This document shows positions 8,477-17,420 of a DNA stretch of 64,000 bases, one piece after another. Made by a program: the position numbers and the translations under genes. The first letter of the stretch is position 1; each line of letters begins with the position of its first letter. The notes under the pieces were generated by a model. The model saw only the letters and a list, made by a program, of their open reading frames with translations. It did not search any database and was not told the DNA's origin. The stretch is from CALDTK01 sp965215215. GTDB taxonomy: Bacteria; Bacteroidota; Bacteroidia; Chitinophagales; Saprospiraceae. The stretch covers positions 2,108,001 to 2,172,000 of the forward strand of contig OZ244043.1 in assembly GCA_965215215.1 (NCBI GenBank), written 5' to 3'.

Positions 8477-9916
8477 ATGGACGCGCTCCGAGGGCCCTTA
8501 CAGGCAACATCCCCACTCGCCACCGGCTTCACCAAACCGACCTGGGCTAAAACCCTCGTCCTCGTCGCCGGGGTCCTACTGTGCCTGGGCTCCCGGACGG
8601 TGGCCAACCGCCTGCGCGCCCTCGGGCTCGATTGGCGCAGCGACTTCCGCAAGTACCACTGGGTCCCGAGCCGCGCCCCGTGGTCGGGGCTGTCGTGCGC
8701 GCGGATCCTACTCGGCCCGCTCGTGCGGGCCTTCGCCCCGGGGGAGGCATCACCGGCGGACGAACCGCTCGTGTTCGCCGTCGACGAGACTATCGAGCGG
8801 CGGTGGGGGCGGCGCATCCGCGCCCGCGGGATCTACCGCGACGCGGTCCGCTCGTCGGCCGGGCACTTCGCGAAGGCCTCGGGCCTGCGGTGGGTGTGCC
8901 TGACGCTCGTGACCGCGACGCGGTGGACCCCGGCGCCGTGGGCCCTGCCCGTGCTCACGGCGTTGTGTCCGTCGGCCCGCTACTACGCGGGTAGCCGTCG
9001 GGCGGCCAAGGCGCTCACCGATGTCGCCCGCTAGCTCATCGGGTGGCTCACCCACCCACGGTCGGCGGCACGTCGCCGACCGTGGGCCGGGGCCTGGGCG
9101 GGCGTGTGTCTTAACGGCGGACCGCTTACATGCGCACCTACGCCCTGATGGCCGCCACCCGGTAAGCCGGGGTGACGCCCGTCACCGACATACGCCTCGA
9201 CGCGCGGCTCTTCGCCGAGCCCGGACCGAGGCGCCCGGAACGGCCCGGGCGCCCCGCCGAACGGGGGCCGCGGCTCCCGTTCGGCGGGGTCGCCGGTCAC
9301 CGCGCCCGAGGTCGAGTGGCGCACCTTCACCGCCGCGGCGTGGCGCGGGGTCGGCGGGGAGCGCGCGCTCGACTACGCCACCGGGCGGGCGATCTGGCAC
9401 AAGCCCGGCGAGCCGGCCGCTCTGCTGAGGTGGGTCTCGGTCAGCGACCCCGTCAAGGGCCCCGGGGAGGAAGGTTACCTCAAGTTGCTCGTCGCGAGCG
9501 ACCCCGCCGTCGAGGCCGAGGCGGTCATCCGGTACTACGCGCGGCGGTGGTCGTGCGAGGCCACCGTCGCCGAGGTCCGCCGCCACCTCGGCGAAGGTGA
9601 CCCAGCGTCAGTGGTCCGCGCTCGCGATCGCCCGCGCGACGCCGAGCGCGATGGTGCTCGTCTCGATCGCGTGCCTCGTCGCGCACGACCTCGGCCTCGG
9701 GGTCCGCCCCCCGGGGGGGGGGGGGCGGCGTGGTACCGCAAACCGCACGTGACGTTCTCGGACGTCCTGGCCGTGGTCCGGGAGCGGCTGTGGCCGGTGT
9801 GGATAATATGCACCTCCCGTTCCGGACCCGAGGTTGCGGATTCGCGGCCGCGGGAAGCGGGCATGACCGCGGTCGTGAGACATCTCGCCCACGCGCTCAT
9901 GCGATGCGCGGCGTAG
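8477..9916 (+). pseudogene. Decayed DDE-type transposase gene
   Basis: The first 185 codons read as a transposase N-terminus, with the catalytic-type segments FAVDETIERRWGRRI, ARGIYRD and HFAKASGLRWV, before a TAG at 9032-9034. Further downstream the same frame resumes recognisable C-terminal sequence (VIRYYARRWSCEATVAEVRRHLG and AAWYRKPHVTFSDV). The piece between them (QRQWSALAIARATPSAMV) needs a neighbouring frame. At least one stop and two frameshifts are therefore present. A C6G13 tract at 9707-9725 sits at one frame change and could partly be an assembly error. G+C is far higher than in the AT-rich DNA on both sides. I recognise a DDE_5/IS701-like group, but the family name is uncertain. 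Confidence 0.65.
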
Positions 9917-9932
9917 AAGGGACAAAGTCGAG

Positions 9933-10367
9933 CTAAGGCAGATAGATTACTTCAAAAAAGGCTCCATCCAAATGCTTAAAATCTTTGTCCGCGGTAATAA
10001 GCCTCGAATTTGTCACCATAGCTGTAGCAGCGATCCAGAGGTCGTTCTTTCCCATATTTCTTGCTGAAATATTGTTAGCTGCTAGTTTCCCTTGACTGAA
10101 CGCGTCGATGCGGGCATAGGCGTCAAATAGCTCGCTATACTGTACGCCAACGATGACTAGTTCCTCAATCAGGTCTTCTACTATTTTTATACGACGATCG
10201 CCCCAAGAATTCTTCAACGCAAGCGAACGCATCTCACCGATCGTTACCGCCGAGATGATCGGCGTATTCCCGTAGTTTAGGGGCCCGTAGGATTCTTCGA
10301 CTACCTTCTTCCTAACTGGATCTTTCAGCCAAATCAAAAGGATGTTCGTATCCAGAACGTAGTTCAT
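9933..10367 (-). CDS. VapC-like PIN-domain toxin
   Basis: The 144-residue protein has the PIN ribonuclease pattern: Asp6 in MNYVLDTNILL, a Glu in VTIGEM, Asp in KNDLWIAATAM and Asp in LITADKDF. Toxins of this family cut RNA, often initiator tRNA or rRNA loops. The start lies one base after the stop of the upstream 94-residue gene on the same strand, the typical antitoxin-toxin arrangement. It is AT-richer than the housekeeping genes. The RNA target cannot be predicted. Confidence 0.85.
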   Translation of the reverse strand: MNYVLDTNILLIWLKDPVRKKVVEESYGPLNYGNTPIISAVTIGEMRSLALKNSWGDRRIKIVEDLIEELVIVGVQYSELFDAYARIDAFSQGKLAANNISARNMGKNDLWIAATAMVTNSRLITADKDFKHLDGAFFEVIYLP

Positions 10368-10368
10368 A

Positions 10369-10653
10369 CTAATCGAGATCAGCTAGCAGGTCCTCAATCG
10401 GCTGCTCTATATCGGCTTCGCGGATCAAGCGCTCCACCTTGTCAAGATCTACACCTGTAAATCCTTGCGCTCGCTTAATCTCGTCGAGGTTAAGGGAGTC
10501 TTCTACCCTAATTGCGTATCGCTGCACGTCGTTTTCTGCCGCTCGTCCCGGGGTAGCGCGACGGGCGAGTTCGGCCAGTCGGTCGAGGGTTGGCTCGTCG
10601 GCTAGCGACAGTACCCACTGTGCAATTTTTACTTTTTTGCTCTCCAAGGTCAT
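10369..10653 (-). CDS. Putative antitoxin partner of the VapC-like toxin
   Basis: The 94-residue acidic protein lies immediately upstream of the PIN toxin. It opens with MTLESKKVKIAQWVLSLAD and ends with a strongly acidic tail (EQPIEDLLADLD), as expected for an antitoxin that wraps the toxin. The N-terminus is helical and resembles the small antitoxins often paired with PIN toxins in Bacteroidota. No AbrB, Phd or RHH signature is clear. Assignment rests mainly on position and size. Confidence 0.65.
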   Translation of the reverse strand: MTLESKKVKIAQWVLSLADEPTLDRLAELARRATPGRAAENDVQRYAIRVEDSLNLDEIKRAQGFTGVDLDKVERLIREADIEQPIEDLLADLD

Positions 10654-10877
10654 GTTGATAGGCTTGAGGGTATTACGGTAGATTTTGGAACTGCGGTAGG
10701 GTGGGTACTAAGCTAACGCTATCTGGAGGCCTATTCGCTCAGGGTTACCCTACTTAGAGGCTCAGCCTAAGTCTACCATTGAGACGAGACAGCGGAGTGG
10801 GTACGATTGACGCGCTCTGCGAGCGCACCGACCGTTGGCTAGGTAACCGGGTGAGTAAGTCCGCAGTCACTCCCACC

Positions 10878-11408
10878 TCAATTAAACACACTCCGGAACT
10901 CCAACGGCGTCTGCCCCGTGGTTGCCTTGAAGGCGCTGCTAAACGACTGGGAGTAAGCGAGACCCAGTTGATAGGCGACCTCACTGATCGATGACTCCCC
11001 AAACGATAGCCGCTTCTTCGCCTCTTCGATGAGGCGATCGTGGATGTGTTGCTGCGAAGCGTGTTGAGGAGTTGTTCCAAGTGGAAGGTGCCCTGTAAGA
11101 TGCCGTTGCCCTCGCTGAGGTGGGCCCCGATGCTGCTCAGGTTGACGACCCGACGACTGCCCGCCGAGGCGATGGCGCGCGCGTAGGCCTTGCCGAAGGT
11201 TCGGTAGTAGCCGAGCAGGTCGAGCTCGCGGTCGAAGTAGTTGGCGGGCGGCACCGTCGTGTAGACGACGTCCGCACCTTCGAAGGCCTCGGTTAGGAAG
11301 TCGACGTCCTTCACGTCGCCGATCGCCGGGGTAGCGCCCAGTCCTTCGATCTACTCCGCGAGCGGCTGCCCAACGTGCCCCAGGGAGCCCATAAGTGTAA
11401 TCTTCATA
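10878..11408 (-). pseudogene. Chimeric remnant: 5' half of an NmrA-like reductase joined to an AraC C-terminus
   Basis: From ATG 11408 the strand reads MKITLMGSLGHVGQPLAE, then a TAG, then IEGLGATPAIG and a long stretch close to the intact reductase at 14382-15284. Compared with that copy, about 20 codons after the Glu are missing in frame and the following CAG has become TAG. Similarity stops near 11055-11060. From there to 10878 another frame encodes the last helix-turn-helix of an AraC/XylS regulator (LIEEAKKRLSFGESSISEVAYQLGLAYSQSFSSAFK). The junction falls at GCGAAGC (11054-11060). The locus cannot make either protein. Confidence 0.75.
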
Positions 11409-11554
11409 ATCGTTTCGTTTTTCGCGTGGTGCGAAGGTCGTGGGGGTGGCTCGCGGGCGCGTATGGAGATCTACGAGATCTGTGAGCGAATCGTTAGTGC
11501 TGGCGCCAGGGGTGACGATACATCTGTAGCGCAGTTTTAACAGTAGAATCATGT

Positions 11555-11622
11555 GATTTGTCCAGCGATGTGATGTATCCATGGACAAATCGCGCTTAAA
11601 ATGGTACATTTGTCCACCGATG
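11555..11622 (+). promoter_or_regulatory. Three-copy operator-like repeat ending in the ATPase start codon
   Basis: GATTTGTCCAGCGATG (11555-11570) and CATTTGTCCACCGATG (11607-11622) are direct repeats. An inverted TGGACAAAT sits between them at 11582-11590. The ATG of the AAA+ ATPase gene at 11620 is the last three bases of the third copy. This looks like an autoregulatory binding array, which is inference. Confidence 0.55.
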
Positions 11623-13055
11623 CAGGCGAAAAATAAGGTCCGGCTGATCGGGCGTGAGGATGCTCAGGCCGTTTTGGCGAAAGCCTACACCTCCGATGAG
11701 GCTAGTCTGGTGTCCGTAGTCGGGAGGAGGCGTATCGGCAAAACCTACCTCATTAATAGATACTTCGCTGACCGGATCAGCTTCTCCGTGACCGGAATCG
11801 CCGGCGCGAGCAGTTGAGCAATTTCGGACTGCGGCTCTCGTCGGCGTTTGGCACCCCCGCCGAGGACGCACGCTTCGCGGATTGGCTTCCGGCGATGGCT
11901 AAACTGACGGAGGAGCTGGAGCGGGCGCTGGCGCAACATCCGGAAGCGAAGGTGGTATTCTTCGATGAGCTCCCGTGGCTAGCCTCCCGTCGCTCGGGAT
12001 TCCTGAAGGCCTTCGGGTGGTTTTGGAACAGCTGGGCCGCCCAGCGTGAGATCGTGGTCGTGATCTGTGGATCGGCGGCCTCCTGGATGATCGGCAAGGT
12101 GGTGCGGAGTCGCGGCAGCCTCCACAACCGCATCACGCACCGGATTACCCTGGATCCTTTTCGACTCGGCGAAACCTTCGCCTACATGGATGCCCGGGGC
12201 CTCGTTTCGGATGTATACCAGCGGGTACAGCTCTACATGGCGCTGGGGGGCGTGCCGTTTTACCTCAAGCAACTCGAGGCCGGCGAGACGGCGCAGCAGA
12301 GTATCGAACGGCTTCTGTTCGGGAAGCAGGCGCCGTTGGCGGGCGAATTCGATTTGCTGTACGCATCGCTGTTCGATGACGCCACGCACCACCGGGCCGT
12401 CGTGGAGGCGCTCGCGTCGAAGCAGGTAGGACTTACCCGAACGGAAGTAGGGCGCTTGGCCGGTATCCAGAGCAGCGGAACGCTCGCGCGGGTACTCGAG
12501 GCGCTGGAGCTGTCCAGTTTTATTTACAGAAGCACTCCCTTCGGAAAACGGAGAAAGGATGCGCTGTACCGGCTCATCGACGAGTACAGTCGGTTTTACC
12601 TCCAGGGGTTAGCGGGCCGTCGAAGCGGTACGGTTAAGTTTGCCGACCAAGCGGCCAGTCCCGCCTTCCGCAGCTGGTCGGGGTATGCGTTCGAGAACCT
12701 GGCGCTGCGGCACGCAGATGAGATTCGGAGGGCCTTAGGCATCGCCGGTATTTCGGCGAATGCGTGTAGCTACGTCGCGCGTGAGACAGCAGATGCGGGG
12801 GGTGTCCAGGTCGATATCCTCCTCGATAGGGCGGATCGAGCCGTAAGTATTGTCGAAGCGAAGTTTAGCGCCGACCCGTTTTGGCTGACCAAGGAGTATG
12901 CGACCAAATTGAGGCAGAAAAGAACTCGCTTTATCGCCCACACAGCTACACGGAAGCAGGTGTACCTCGTCCTCCTGACCGTTTACGGGGTTGAAACCTC
13001 ACCGGGTAGTATTGGGATCGTGGATCAGGTGCTTACGGTGGAGGATTTGCTGTAG
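11620..13055 (+). pseudogene. AAA+ ATPase (DUF234/COG1672-type), frameshifted copy
   Basis: From ATG 11620 the protein reads VRLIGREDAQAVL, then the Walker A motif GRRRIGKT and the segment ISFSVTGIAGAS, after which a TGA at 11815 ends the frame. The +1 frame continues with SNFGLRLSSAFGTP, Walker B VVFFDELPW, NRITHRI, the winged-helix region (KRRKDALYRLIDEY) and a C-terminal nuclease-like part (GVQVDILLDR...IVEAKFS) to 13055. The intact paralogue at 26887-28344 has no break here, so a small deletion near 11810 most likely broke this copy. The 11671 mini-hairpin encodes part of the N-terminus. Confidence 0.75.
11671..11685 (+). repeat. Mini-hairpin element, stem GGC/GCC, loop GAAA
   Basis: GTTTTGGCGAAAGCC lies in the 5' part of the frameshifted ATPase gene, in the sense orientation. 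Confidence 0.8.
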
Positions 13056-13152
13056 GTAGCTCCGTCTCAGGATCTCCCGTCATACGTCGACGGCGTCCCG
13101 GAGGGTCGCACGTCCACCGCGTCGCGACGCTCGTCGAACGCGCGCGCTATCC

Positions 13153-13167
13153 GTTTTGCCGGAAGGC
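13153..13167 (+). repeat. Mini-hairpin element, stem GCC/GGC, loop GGAA
   Basis: GTTTTGCCGGAAGGC is 12 bases upstream of the beta-lactamase-like gene start at 13180 and directly precedes its TACCTTCT -7-like box. Confidence 0.8.
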
Positions 13168-13179
13168 TACCTTCTCGGC

Positions 13180-14268
13180 ATGACGCTGCTCATCGCCCTC
13201 GCCCTCGCGACCTCACTCGACACGCTGCCCGCCGGCCCCTACGCGCAGCTCGACCGCGCGCTCGACTCGCTGAGCGCCGAGTACGGATTGCCCGGGCTCG
13301 CCGCCGCCGTGGTGGCCGACGGGGAGATCGTCTTCGAGCGGGGGTACGGGTACGCCGACGTCGAAGCGCAACGGCCCGTCACCGCGGCTACGCCCTTCCG
13401 GATTGCGTCGCTCACCAAGCCGATCGCCGCGACGGCGATGCTCCAACTCGTGGAGCGCGGCGAGCTCGACCTCGACCGGCCCTTTACTGCTTATGTACCC
13501 GGGTGGGACGAGGCCTGCCAATTTTTTAAGTCCGCCGAGGTGCTGGCCGCCGAGCCGATCCTCGTCGACCTCACCGAGGATTGGCGCTGCGAGACCGAGG
13601 GGGAGCGCCTCACCGTGCGCCGCTACCTCACGCACACCGCCCAGGGCGAACCGGGCGCTGCCTACCGTTACAACGGCTTCCTGTACGGCCAGCTCTTCCG
13701 CGTGGTGGAAGCGGTGACGGAGCGGCCTTTCGGGGAGCTGCTGCGGGACCGGCTCTTCGTCCCGCTAGGGATGTCGCGCACCCTCCCGAGCCAGGCGGAC
13801 TCGTCGAACGTGGACGTCCTTACGGCCCTCGCGCAGCCGTACAAATCGGAAGGTGGGCGATCGGTGAGGAGCGAGTACCCCCAACCCTTCGACCTCAACG
13901 CCGGGGCGGGCATCGTCTCGACGGTCGTCGACCTGGCCCGCTTCGACATCGCGCTCTCGGCCGGGGAATTACTCGCCGACACCACGCTCGCCGCAGCGAT
14001 GAGCCCCGCGCGTTCGACGACCACCGGGGAGGCGTTGCCGTACGGCATGGGGTGGTTCGTGCAGGAAGTCGAAGGCGAGCGGGTGGTCTGGCACTACGGT
14101 TGGCAGCCGGGGTCCTTTTCGGGACTGTGGGTGCGGCTCCCGGGGCGGGGCGTCACGCTCATTCTGTTGGCGAACAGCGACGGCCTGAGTGCACCGTTTG
14201 AGTTGGGGGAGGGCGACGTGACGCGCTCGGCGTTTGCGGCGGCTTTTATGGGGGTGGTGGGGAGGTAA
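13180..14268 (+). CDS. Exported serine hydrolase, beta-lactamase / class C-like (S12)
   Basis: The 362-residue protein starts at ATG 13180 with a short signal peptide (MTLLIALALATSLDTLPAG). A frame extended to TTG 13156 would run through the mini-hairpin and is rejected. The SxxK motif is Ser77-LTK80. HYG at residues 305-307 corresponds to the KTG box. At the YxN position the sequence is YNG (about 164-166), so the Asn is displaced and activity is uncertain. Such proteins include esterases, D-aminopeptidases and peptidases as well as beta-lactamases. A TACCTTCT box 5 bases before the ATG suggests a leaderless transcript. Confidence 0.8.
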   Translation: MTLLIALALATSLDTLPAGPYAQLDRALDSLSAEYGLPGLAAAVVADGEIVFERGYGYADVEAQRPVTAATPFRIASLTKPIAATAMLQLVERGELDLDRPFTAYVPGWDEACQFFKSAEVLAAEPILVDLTEDWRCETEGERLTVRRYLTHTAQGEPGAAYRYNGFLYGQLFRVVEAVTERPFGELLRDRLFVPLGMSRTLPSQADSSNVDVLTALAQPYKSEGGRSVRSEYPQPFDLNAGAGIVSTVVDLARFDIALSAGELLADTTLAAAMSPARSTTTGEALPYGMGWFVQEVEGERVVWHYGWQPGSFSGLWVRLPGRGVTLILLANSDGLSAPFELGEGDVTRSAFAAAFMGVVGR

Positions 14269-14332
14269 GCTGGCGAGCAACCGATAACTGAACAGGTATT
14301 TTCGAGTGTCGCAGCCCGTGGCGTCGCGAGCG

Positions 14333-14347
14333 GTTTTGCCGTAAGGC
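14333..14347 (+). repeat. Mini-hairpin element, stem GCC/GGC, loop GTAA
   Basis: GTTTTGCCGTAAGGC lies between the convergent beta-lactamase-like and NmrA-like genes. Confidence 0.8.
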
Positions 14348-14381
14348 GCCCCCGGCCTCACCGTTGCTACTTGGAAGGGCT

Positions 14382-15284
14382 TCATGGTTGGGCCTCATAT
14401 GCGCTCGCGAACTCCCGGGCGAAGTCGTCCATCTTCACCTGCCCGAGTTGCGACGGCTCGTGCCGTCGGTGATCTTCGTAAAGTAAGCCCGTGCGGATGG
14501 CGGCGTACATCTCGGTCATGCCCTCGGCGCTGGCGGGCTGCATGCCGACGCCGGCGAGCCCCTGCGCCATCTCCTCGTCCGAGATCTTCACCCAGGCGAG
14601 GTCCGGCTTGCCGATGGCGCGCCCGAGCGTGCTGGCGACCTCCCGGTAGGTCAGCTCCTCGCTGGCGACGTAGACCACGTTCCTGCCGCCGGACCCACCG
14701 GCGATCTCCCCCGCGGCGGTCGCGGCGATATCCGTCGGTGAGACCCACACGTTGGTATCGTCCGGTCCGACGTTGCTGGCGATCGCGCCGTTGGCCTTTA
14801 TCCCGGCCGAGAAGCCGTAGAGGTTGTAGTAGAATTCCACCGGTCGTACGTGCGTAACGGACACGTTTTGCGGAAGCGCGTTGAGGAGTTGTTCTACATG
14901 GTAGGTGCCCTGCAAAATGCCGTTGCCCTCGCTGAGGTGTGCCCCGATGCTGCTCAAGTTGACGACCCGGCGGGTACCCGCCGCGGCGATAGCCTCTGCG
15001 TACGCCTTGCCGAGGGTTTGGTAGTAGCCAAGCAGGTCGAGCCCGTGATCGAAGTAGTTGGCGGGTGGCACCATCGTGTAGACGACGTCCGCCCCGGCGA
15101 AGGCTTCGGTGAGGAAGTCGACGTCCCGCACGCTGCCGATCGCCGGGGTGGTGCCGAGCGCCTCGATCTGCTCCACCCGCGCGGGATTGCTGCTCACGAC
15201 GGTGACGGTGTGTCCCTGCCGGACGAGATTCTCGGTGAGGGGTTGCCCGATGTGGCCGAGGGAGCCGGTAAGTGTAATCCGCAT
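14382..15284 (-). CDS. NmrA-like NAD(P)-binding reductase (atypical SDR)
   Basis: The 300-residue protein begins with a Rossmann nucleotide-binding loop GSLGHIGQ (residues 8-15), followed by an Asn/Pro region after strand 2 (VVSSNPARVEQ). It continues with VVNLSSIGAH and VRPVEFYYNLYG, typical of NmrA/QOR2-like atypical short-chain dehydrogenases that act as redox sensors or quinone reductases. It is intact, unlike the related copy at 10878-11408. Both copies share a conserved upstream block (15332-15360 here). The gene carries an antisense mini-hairpin at 14865. The substrate is unknown. Confidence 0.8.
   Translation of the reverse strand: MRITLTGSLGHIGQPLTENLVRQGHTVTVVSSNPARVEQIEALGTTPAIGSVRDVDFLTEAFAGADVVYTMVPPANYFDHGLDLLGYYQTLGKAYAEAIAAAGTRRVVNLSSIGAHLSEGNGILQGTYHVEQLLNALPQNVSVTHVRPVEFYYNLYGFSAGIKANGAIASNVGPDDTNVWVSPTDIAATAAGEIAGGSGGRNVVYVASEELTYREVASTLGRAIGKPDLAWVKISDEEMAQGLAGVGMQPASAEGMTEMYAAIRTGLLYEDHRRHEPSQLGQVKMDDFAREFASAYEAQP
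14865..14879 (+). repeat. Mini-hairpin element, GC/GC stem, loop GGAA
   Basis: GTTTTGCGGAAGCGC is antisense within the intact reductase gene. The equivalent spot in the broken copy is the chimera junction (11054-11060). Confidence 0.75.
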
Positions 15285-15430
15285 GATCCTTTTCGTTTAC
15301 GCAAAGGTCGCGGTGGCGCCGCCCGCCGCGCGTACGGAGATCTACGGGATGTGTGGGCGGATCTTTCGTTAAACACCCTTCTCCGGGTCTGGGCTTCGCT
15401 GGCCAAACTCCATAATGATAATGGATCAAC

Positions 15431-16627
15431 TTACATTCCCCAATCCCGCATTACTCCGACCGCTCCGGCCAAGCCGAGCACGACGACTCCACCCTTGACG
15501 GGGTAAGCCTCCCCCTCCGGAACGACGACGTAGCTCGCATCCGGCTCGATGTCCTCCACAGCGGAGTAGAACCCTTTCGTGAGGGTCGGTGCCGTAGAAA
15601 ACTTCATTTCGAAGGCGAGTAGTGGCCGCCCCGGCGATTCGATTACCAGGTCGACTTCCGCCCCGTTAGACGTTCGGTAGAAGAAAGCCTGGGTCGAAGG
15701 TGGGACGCGTGCCAGGAGTTGCTCTACGGCATAGCCCTCCCAGGACGCGCCCACGAGCGGATGTCCCAAAAGCTGTTGCTCATCCGCGATCCGCTGGAGG
15801 CCGTGCAGGAGGCCGCTGTCTCGTACGTACACTTTCGGAGCCTTTACGAGGCGCTTTCCCACGTTCGGCGTGTACGGCGGCACCCGTCGAACGAGGAAGG
15901 CCTGCTCGAGGACATCCACGTAGCGCGCAATCGTTGGGCCGGTCCGGTCGAGACTCCCGGCGAGCTTCGTGTAGTTGAGTTGCCCGCCCTGCGAATACGA
16001 GAGCATCGAGAGCAGTCGCGTCATCGTAGCCCGGTCGGCGCCCCCCGCGAGATCGGGTAGGTCGCGCGCGACGAAGGTGGCCACGTAGTCGCCGTACCAC
16101 TGCATCCGTCGGAGCTGCGTCTGCTCGGCGCCGACGTTCACGCCGGGCAGCAGCGCCTCCGGATAGCCGCCCCGCAGCCAGTGCGTTCTTAACGCGATGA
16201 TGTCGGCGATCTCGTCCCAGAGGAGGGGCGGGAGTTCGAGGTAACTGATTCGACCGGCGAGCGACTCCGCCGAGTCCCGTATCAACGCGGGTGAGGCCGA
16301 GCCGAGTAACAGGAACCGACCGGGGCGCCTGTCTTCGTCGATGAGTCCCCGCAGGACGGGGAAAACCTCCGGCATCGTCTGCACCTCATCCAGGATCACC
16401 AGGCGGTCGGCTACCGAACGGAAGTACGCTTCGGCGTCGACGAGGCGCCGGCGAGCGCTCGGAAGCTGGAGGTCGAGATAGACCGGGTCCGAATCGCGTT
16501 CACCTCCGACGTGCTTCGCCAGCGTAGTCTTACCGACCTGCCTCGCGCCCACTAAGCCGACGGCGGGTACGGACGCTAACCGAGTCCGAAGCTCCTGCTC
16601 AAAGGTGTATCGGTGTACGGCGGTCAT
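15431..16627 (-). CDS. AAA+ ATPase with C-terminal DUF4143
   Basis: The 398-residue protein has Walker A GARQVGKTT (27-35), Walker B LVILDEVQ (76-83) and a sensor-like LLLGSASP. It continues with the winged-helix region typical of AAA_14 proteins and a C-terminal nuclease-like fold (GAEVDLVIE...AFEMKFS, a D...ExK pattern). DUF4143 ATPases are widespread in prokaryotic accessory regions and their role is not settled; toxin-like or defence functions have been proposed. The ATG at 16627 lies inside one arm of a perfect 14-bp inverted repeat (16625-16667), suggesting autoregulation. It stands alone between the reductase and a metallo-hydrolase remnant. Confidence 0.85.
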   Translation of the reverse strand: MTAVHRYTFEQELRTRLASVPAVGLVGARQVGKTTLAKHVGGERDSDPVYLDLQLPSARRRLVDAEAYFRSVADRLVILDEVQTMPEVFPVLRGLIDEDRRPGRFLLLGSASPALIRDSAESLAGRISYLELPPLLWDEIADIIALRTHWLRGGYPEALLPGVNVGAEQTQLRRMQWYGDYVATFVARDLPDLAGGADRATMTRLLSMLSYSQGGQLNYTKLAGSLDRTGPTIARYVDVLEQAFLVRRVPPYTPNVGKRLVKAPKVYVRDSGLLHGLQRIADEQQLLGHPLVGASWEGYAVEQLLARVPPSTQAFFYRTSNGAEVDLVIESPGRPLLAFEMKFSTAPTLTKGFYSAVEDIEPDASYVVVPEGEAYPVKGGVVVLGLAGAVGVMRDWGM

Positions 16628-16667
16628 CCATGCAAATCTAATATTGTATTATGGATTTGCATGGATG
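16625..16667 (-). promoter_or_regulatory. Perfect 14-bp inverted repeat over the DUF4143 ATPase start codon
   Basis: CATCCATGCAAATC (16625-16638) and GATTTGCATGGATG (16654-16667) are exact reverse complements, 15 bases apart. On the coding strand each arm reads ATTTGCATGGATG or its complement, and the gene-proximal arm ends with the ATG start. This is a strong candidate operator. Confidence 0.65.
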
Positions 16668-16674
16668 CACAATC

Positions 16675-16688
16675 GCTTACGCTAAAAC
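16675..16688 (-). repeat. Mini-hairpin element, GC/GC stem, loop GTAA
   Basis: The reverse complement reads GTTTTAGCGTAAGC. It lies just upstream of the DUF4143 ATPase inverted repeat. Confidence 0.7.
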
Positions 16689-16766
16689 CGGTTTCGAACG
16701 AGTAGTTGAGGCGGTAAAACATCGGACATCCGGCTAACTCCGTGTGTTGGTCGGGGACTCCCTTAA

Positions 16767-17015
16767 GACGACTGCCGACCTAAAGCACGTCAGCTTCGTG
16801 CGGAGTTCCTCCAACGACTTACCCTATCCGCCGCCGCCGCCGCCGACTACATCGTGGGTTGCCTCGATGCCTTCGCCTACGATCGGCTGTACTCGTATCG
16901 CCACGGCATGGTCCTCGAGACCAACGCCGAGGAGATCGTCCATTCGTCTGCCGCCCGGCACCGTCGCGCGCTCAACGGAGAGTACCCCGGCGGCTCGGCA
17001 CCCGAGGATTCCTAA
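16767..17015 (+). pseudogene. Fragment of a metallo-beta-lactamase-fold hydrolase (C-terminus)
   Basis: After a TAA at 16764 the frame reads RAEFLQRLTLSA, an Ala run, DYIVGCLDAFAYDRLYSYRHGMV and HSSAARHRRAL, then TAA. The pattern around DYIVGCLDAF and the paired Ser/Arg/His helix resembles the C-terminal part of metallo-beta-lactamase-fold hydrolases. No HxHxDH zinc motif exists upstream, so only a tail is left. Identification is tentative. Confidence 0.35.
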
Positions 17016-17045
17016 GCTTCTCTGGAGCTACGTGTAAGCGATCGC

Positions 17046-17288
17046 TCAGTCGCTCCCTTCGAGCTTGACGAGCTTGTTGTAGACGCCCAACAGCAAAAAC
17101 GGTGCGGCCCACTGCCCGATGAAGAGGCTCCTGTCGCGGTCGCCTTGGAATTGAAAGTAGAGCGACGTGCCCATCGAGGCGACGGACGCCCAGAGCCAAA
17201 CGTCCGAGGGGAGCTTCGCGGTTTGCTGTTCGATGGCCTTCGCGACGGGACCTTCCCTGTGCTCGGGGTTCTTGTTTTGTTGAGACAT
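17046..17288 (-). CDS. Small membrane protein, hypothetical
   Basis: The 80-residue protein starts at ATG 17288 (MSQQNKNPEHREG). It has a polar N-terminus and two hydrophobic segments (about residues 31-45 and 55-70) separated by a charged turn (QGDRDRS). The family is unrecognised, but the ORF has good codon use and proper start and stop, and small two-helix proteins of this kind are common in Bacteroidota. It is divergent from the first Uma2-type gene. Confidence 0.6.
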   Translation of the reverse strand: MSQQNKNPEHREGPVAKAIEQQTAKLPSDVWLWASVASMGTSLYFQFQGDRDRSLFIGQWAAPFLLLGVYNKLVKLEGSD

Positions 17289-17420
17289 AGCCGGGGGATA
17301 TGGGGTTGACCGTTGCGGAGTTAGCGTAGCGACGGTGCTTACTGGGTTGTAGTCCCTGGCTAACTGATGCGAGGGGTGAAAGTTCGGCCGCGGGCGATCG
17401 GTTGCACTACCTTAGTTGCT

